DNA of 9,347 nt, from positions 1-9,347 of the forward strand of contig CALKWH010000118.1 of NCBI GenBank assembly GCA_938004375.1. The letters are read 5' to 3'. Both the position numbers and the translations under genes were made by a program. This DNA comes from an uncultured Pseudomonadota bacterium. Lineage in GTDB: Bacteria; Myxococcota_A; Polyangia; HGW-17. The notes beneath the pieces are model-generated. The model made no database searches, was not told where the DNA came from, and was given only the letters and a program-made list of their open reading frames with translations. This document shows positions 6,754-9,347 of the stretch, piece after piece; position 1 is the first letter of the stretch; the number at the start of each line of letters is the position of its first letter.

Positions 6754-7381
6754 CGAACAGGCCAAACTGCTCGGCGTCGATCTTCTCGACCATCTTGTAC
6801 CGGTACATGCTCATCCCGATGATGTCGCCGCCCAGATACTCGGGGACCTCGGCGTGTTCGGTCAGGTCGTAGTCCACCAGCAGGGTCTTCCCGTCCATTG
6901 AGGGGTACAGGGGATCCTTGTCGCCGGCGCTGCCCACGAAAATGTAGCCGTGATCCCGCATGAAGGCGAAGGTCGGCAGTTGGGCGGTGTCTCCGCCGAG
7001 GCGGGCGAGCAGCACGTCGTAGCCGTCCCGGGCGATGCAGTTGACCGGGGTGTCGTCCTCGGCGGTGATGCCGGCGCGCTCGAAGATGGCGGAGAGGCGC
7101 ACGCCGCGGCGGGTGACGACCTCGAATTCCTCGAGGGAGAGCTTGTTCACGCCGTCGAGCTCGTCGACGGCCAGCCCGTTGATGGACACCTCGATGGGGG
7201 TGCCGTCGGCGGTCTGGAAGGTCAGCACGTCGAACTCGCAGTCCGCCTCGTCGCCGGTCATGAAGGTCCAGGTATGGTTGTTGACGTTGTTGGCGTTGTT
7301 GGCGTTCTTCTCGTCGTCGTCGCAGGCGGACAGGAACAGGGCCAGGGACAGGGTCAGCAGGGAAAGCGTCAGTCTCTTCAT
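6731..7381 (-). CDS. Lipoprotein with a molybdopterin-oxidoreductase-like fold
   Basis: 216 residues. A clear lipoprotein signal (MKRLTLSLLTLSLALFLSAC) has lipobox LSAC and lipidated Cys20. Asp follows at +2, which in E. coli would favour inner-membrane retention; whether that rule holds here is unknown. Residues 25-35 form an Asn-rich linker. The globular part reads EVSINGLAVDEL (64-75), LSLEEFEVV (81-89), GVRLSAIFERAGI (93-105), then ARDGYDVLLARL (117-128). This order resembles the Oxidored_molyb (SUOX/YedY) domain, with its LTLEEL, GVxLxDLLERAGV and DGY segments. The CxGN-type segment holding the cofactor Cys is missing between the second and third blocks; Cys48 and Cys115 are the only non-lipid cysteines and could pair. 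A cofactor-free binding domain is therefore likely. The start is supported by AGGAG (7390-7394), eight bases upstream. The gene follows the TonB receptor gene by 73 bases. Confidence 0.7.
   Translation of the reverse strand: MKRLTLSLLTLSLALFLSACDDDEKNANNANNVNNHTWTFMTGDEADCEFDVLTFQTADGTPIEVSINGLAVDELDGVNKLSLEEFEVVTRRGVRLSAIFERAGITAEDDTPVNCIARDGYDVLLARLGGDTAQLPTFAFMRDHGYIFVGSAGDKDPLYPSMDGKTLLVDYDLTEHAEVPEYLGGDIIGMSMYRYKMVEKIDAEQFGLFVIDPVVE
7277..7306 (-). repeat. 9-base coding repeat for the Asn-rich linker
   Basis: On the + strand the units read GTTGTTGAC (7277-7285), GTTGTTGGC (7286-7294), GTTGTTGGC (7295-7303) and a trailing GTT. They encode N-A-N-N-A-N-N-V-N-N directly after the acidic residues behind the lipid-modified Cys. 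Such a linker probably spaces the folded domain from the membrane and can change length by slippage. Confidence 0.8.
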
Positions 7382-7395
7382 CTCCGAATCTCCTC

Positions 7396-7412
7396 GCTCA
7401 CATCGCGTGAGC
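7396..7412. promoter_or_regulatory. Perfect inverted repeat next to the lipoprotein ribosome binding site
   Basis: GCTCAC and GTGAGC form 6-base arms around ATCGC. The right edge of the AGGAG site (7390-7394) is one base away. It lies between the terminator-like hairpin and the ribosome binding site. It may be an operator or an RNA hairpin that tunes translation or the 5' end of the lipoprotein message; which one is not decidable from sequence. Confidence 0.5.
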
Positions 7413-7414
7413 CG

Positions 7415-7446
7415 AAAAAATGCGGGCCATCCAAGATGGCACCCGC
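7415..7446 (-). terminator. Intrinsic terminator-like hairpin after the TonB receptor gene
   Basis: On the minus strand a stem GCGG-(GT)-GCCATC pairs with GATGGC-CCGC across a 3-base TTG loop, giving ten pairs with a two-base bulge. One A separates it from six consecutive T. It starts nine bases after the receptor stop codon. Only about 33 bases separate the T-run from the lipoprotein start, and no promoter is visible there, so partial read-through into the lipoprotein gene is likely. Confidence 0.78.
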
Positions 7447-7454
7447 GGTTGATA

Positions 7455-9302
7455 TCACAGATCCGCGCCCACCGTGAGCCACAACTCGCGTCCCGGGCGG
7501 GGCTCGAAACTGCCGTCCTCGTAATGCGTGTCCAGCAGGTTGCGCCCGGAGAGCATCACCCAGCCGGTGAACCCCGCGCGAAACCCATGGTCGTACCGGA
7601 GCCGGGCGTGGAACAGGGCGCGGCCGCGGTCGTCGGCATAGTGGTACTGCCCGTCGTCGAGGTCGTAATACTCCACGACCTTGGACGAGCGATAGTCCAC
7701 CTCGGCGCCGGCCGAGAGACCGGCGGGCAGCGTCAGGCGCAGGCCGGCGACGAGGCGCTGGGGGGCGCGGTTGAGCAGCGCGCGGTCGTGCTCCAGATCC
7801 CGGGCGTGGAGCCAGCGGTGGCGCAGGAAGGTCCGAAAACGGGAGTCGGGGCGCCAGGCGAGCTCGCTCTCGACGCCGGCGAGGACCGCGTCACCGAGGT
7901 TGTTGTAACTGTCCCCCCACTTGTCGATCAGCCCGCTCACCCGGTTGTAGAACACGCGTGACGAAGCCGTCAGCGAGCGGTGGAACAGGCGCCGGGTCTC
8001 GAAGCCCGCCTCGGCCATCAGCGCCTTCTCCGGCTGCAGATCGGGGTTGCCGCCGACGCGGTTCGAGAACAACTCCTTGAACACCGGGTACCGCACCTTG
8101 TGGCCGAGACCGGCCGAGACCGTCCAGGCGCTCCCCAGGCGGCGCTCGGCCAGCAGGCGGGCCTCGAAGGCCGGCATCGGGCTGTCGTCCACGTCGTACT
8201 CCGTGTGGCGGAGCTCCCGGGACACGAGCTGGAGGACCGAGCCCGCGACGCCCTGCACCAGCCGCCAGTCCCCGAGCCGCCACACGTTCTCGGCCGAGAG
8301 GGTGGCGAGGTGGTTGACCATCTGGTCTTGCAGCCCCCAAGAGGCGGTCTCCCCCGGATCCGGCACGGGCTTTTCGGTGGACTCATGGAGCTGGAGCTGG
8401 TACCGCAGGCCCAGGGTGAGCTTCTGACGGGGGAAGAACGAGAGACCCAGCTCCGCGAAGCCGCCCAGGCTGTCGTTGACGTAGGCCGAGGACTGGAAGA
8501 AGGCCGCGGGGTTGGTGGTCAGCCGCGTGTAGGTCAGATCCTCCCAGTCGTCGAGCTGGTCCCGGTGGTGGTGCCAGAAGACCACGGCCTGGGCGTCCTG
8601 GACGGCTCCGGGGGAGCGCGCCTGCCAACGGGCGGAGAGGCCTGCCACGAAAGAATCGTAGAAGGTCATGGTCCAGATGCGCCGGAAGCCCGAGCGGGAG
8701 TGCACCGGCACATGGCGGGGCGCCTGCATGAAGGTCAAAAGTCCGGTCACTAGGAGCCCGCGCCCGAAGTCCCTGCGGACCACGCCCGTCACCGCGCGCT
8801 TCTCCTGGCCGCTGCCGTCGCGCCAGCCGCCGTCCTCGTGGAAGGCCGCGTTCTGCCGGGTCTGCACCAGGTCGCCGGAGACGACGTAGCCGTCGGAGCT
8901 CAGCCAGTCGGCCGCGCCCAGGAAGGTCCAACCGCCGACCGAGGCGCAGCCGGAGACGGTGCCTCGCCAGTCAAGAGGACGCCCGTCGTGGAGCTTGCCC
9001 GTGAGCCCGAAGGCTTCGAGCCGCGGGCGCCGGCACCGTTTGCCCAGGCGCAGGGTGAGCACGCCGCCCTGGGTGTTGGGTCCGGCGGTCACGCTCACGA
9101 TGCCGCGCTCGAGCTCGACCGAGGAGAACAGGCCCACCGGGAACAGCGACAGATCGATGAACCCCGAGTAGCTCTCGAGGATGGGGATGCCCTCGATGGT
9201 CACCTGGGTGCTCTTCTCGTCGAAGCCGCCCAGTTGCAGCGTGGCGCCGTCCTTGGGGCCGAGCTGGACCTCGGCGCCCAGTTCGGTCTGCAGCACCTCG
9301 CC
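7455..9302 (-). CDS. TonB-dependent outer-membrane receptor, 5' truncated
   Basis: The last 615 or so residues of a TonB-dependent receptor; signal peptide, TonB box and the first part of the plug are lost at the contig edge, and the apparent GTG start at 9317 is adapter. The remaining plug shows STQVTIEGIPI, an aromatic SYSGFIDLSLFP stretch, SSVELERGIVSV and AGPNTQGGVLTLRL, which is the standard plug end. The rest is a 22-strand-type barrel with alternating aromatic strands. The segment NRVGGNPDLQPEKALMAEAG is the conserved N-P-x-L-x-P-E-x signature, and the C-terminus SGRNLLDTHYEDG...RPGRELWLTVGADL is the typical final hairpin, ending in Leu rather than Phe. Such receptors import scarce ligands (siderophores, cobalamin, metal chelates, sugars) using TonB energy. 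The ligand here is unknown. A WHHHRDQLDDWED segment (about 8538-8576) is rich in potential metal ligands. Confidence 0.92.
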   Translation of the reverse strand, partial: GEVLQTELGAEVQLGPKDGATLQLGGFDEKSTQVTIEGIPILESYSGFIDLSLFPVGLFSSVELERGIVSVTAGPNTQGGVLTLRLGKRCRRPRLEAFGLTGKLHDGRPLDWRGTVSGCASVGGWTFLGAADWLSSDGYVVSGDLVQTRQNAAFHEDGGWRDGSGQEKRAVTGVVRRDFGRGLLVTGLLTFMQAPRHVPVHSRSGFRRIWTMTFYDSFVAGLSARWQARSPGAVQDAQAVVFWHHHRDQLDDWEDLTYTRLTTNPAAFFQSSAYVNDSLGGFAELGLSFFPRQKLTLGLRYQLQLHESTEKPVPDPGETASWGLQDQMVNHLATLSAENVWRLGDWRLVQGVAGSVLQLVSRELRHTEYDVDDSPMPAFEARLLAERRLGSAWTVSAGLGHKVRYPVFKELFSNRVGGNPDLQPEKALMAEAGFETRRLFHRSLTASSRVFYNRVSGLIDKWGDSYNNLGDAVLAGVESELAWRPDSRFRTFLRHRWLHARDLEHDRALLNRAPQRLVAGLRLTLPAGLSAGAEVDYRSSKVVEYYDLDDGQYHYADDRGRALFHARLRYDHGFRAGFTGWVMLSGRNLLDTHYEDGSFEPRPGRELWLTVGADL

Positions 9303-9347
9303 AGATCGGAAGAGCACACGTCTGAACTCCAGTCACCGAATACGATC
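9303..9347 (-). other. Illumina adapter plus index (artefact)
   Basis: Starts AGATCGGAAGAGCACACG, the 3' TruSeq adapter, followed by the 8-base index CGAATACG and ATC. It is the exact reverse complement of bases 1-45. It marks the contig edge, not a biological inverted repeat. Confidence 0.98.

Noticed and set aside
1..9347. Perfect 45-base terminal inverted repeats, as in a linear plasmid or transposon
   Set aside because: Both ends are Illumina adapter plus index, so the symmetry is technical.

Overview
The window is an assembled contig of strongly GC-rich DNA bounded on both sides by the same 45-base Illumina adapter in opposite orientation (1-45 and 9303-9347). The biological sequence is therefore 46-9302, and the genes at both ends are cut. 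Three traits point to a myxobacterium-like member of the former Deltaproteobacteria (Myxococcota, possibly Bradymonadia): a MYXO-CTERM-like C-terminal sorting tail, a long array of Myxococcus-type cysteine-rich disulfide repeats, and an Asn-rich linker behind a lipobox. The lineage is inferred from these protein features only; no rRNA or marker gene is present.

Left half (46-4763, + strand): three genes for exported proteins. They are the C-terminal part of an IPT/TIG-domain surface protein with a MYXO-CTERM-like tail, an exported WD40/TolB-like (PD40) beta-propeller protein, and a 933-residue lipoprotein. The lipoprotein carries ten six-cysteine repeats of about 47 residues followed by three scavenger-receptor cysteine-rich (SRCR) domains, a domain best known from animals. 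Together they look like a cell-surface or outer-envelope set.

Middle (4764-4957): a short convergent spacer packed with repeats. It holds two hexanucleotide microsatellites and a 49-base sequence present twice in tandem (period 53, one mismatch). The second copy runs into the next gene and encodes its last residues.

Right half (4898-9302): a compact cluster. On the minus strand, in transcription order, it holds a TonB-dependent outer-membrane receptor (N-terminus cut off), an intrinsic-terminator-like hairpin, a small lipoprotein with a molybdopterin-oxidoreductase-like fold but no visible cofactor cysteine, and, beyond an opposed gene, a THEP1-like P-loop NTPase fused to a polytopic membrane domain. 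The opposed gene, on the + strand between the last two, encodes a single-domain ModE-type winged-helix regulator. It overlaps the lipoprotein gene tail to tail and starts 20 bases from the NTPase start. The set suggests an envelope-spanning uptake system (receptor, lipoprotein, NTPase-membrane protein, regulator), perhaps for an oxyanion or metal such as molybdate or tungstate. That substrate rests only on the ModE-like regulator and is a hypothesis. There is no gene-free stretch longer than about 135 bases.
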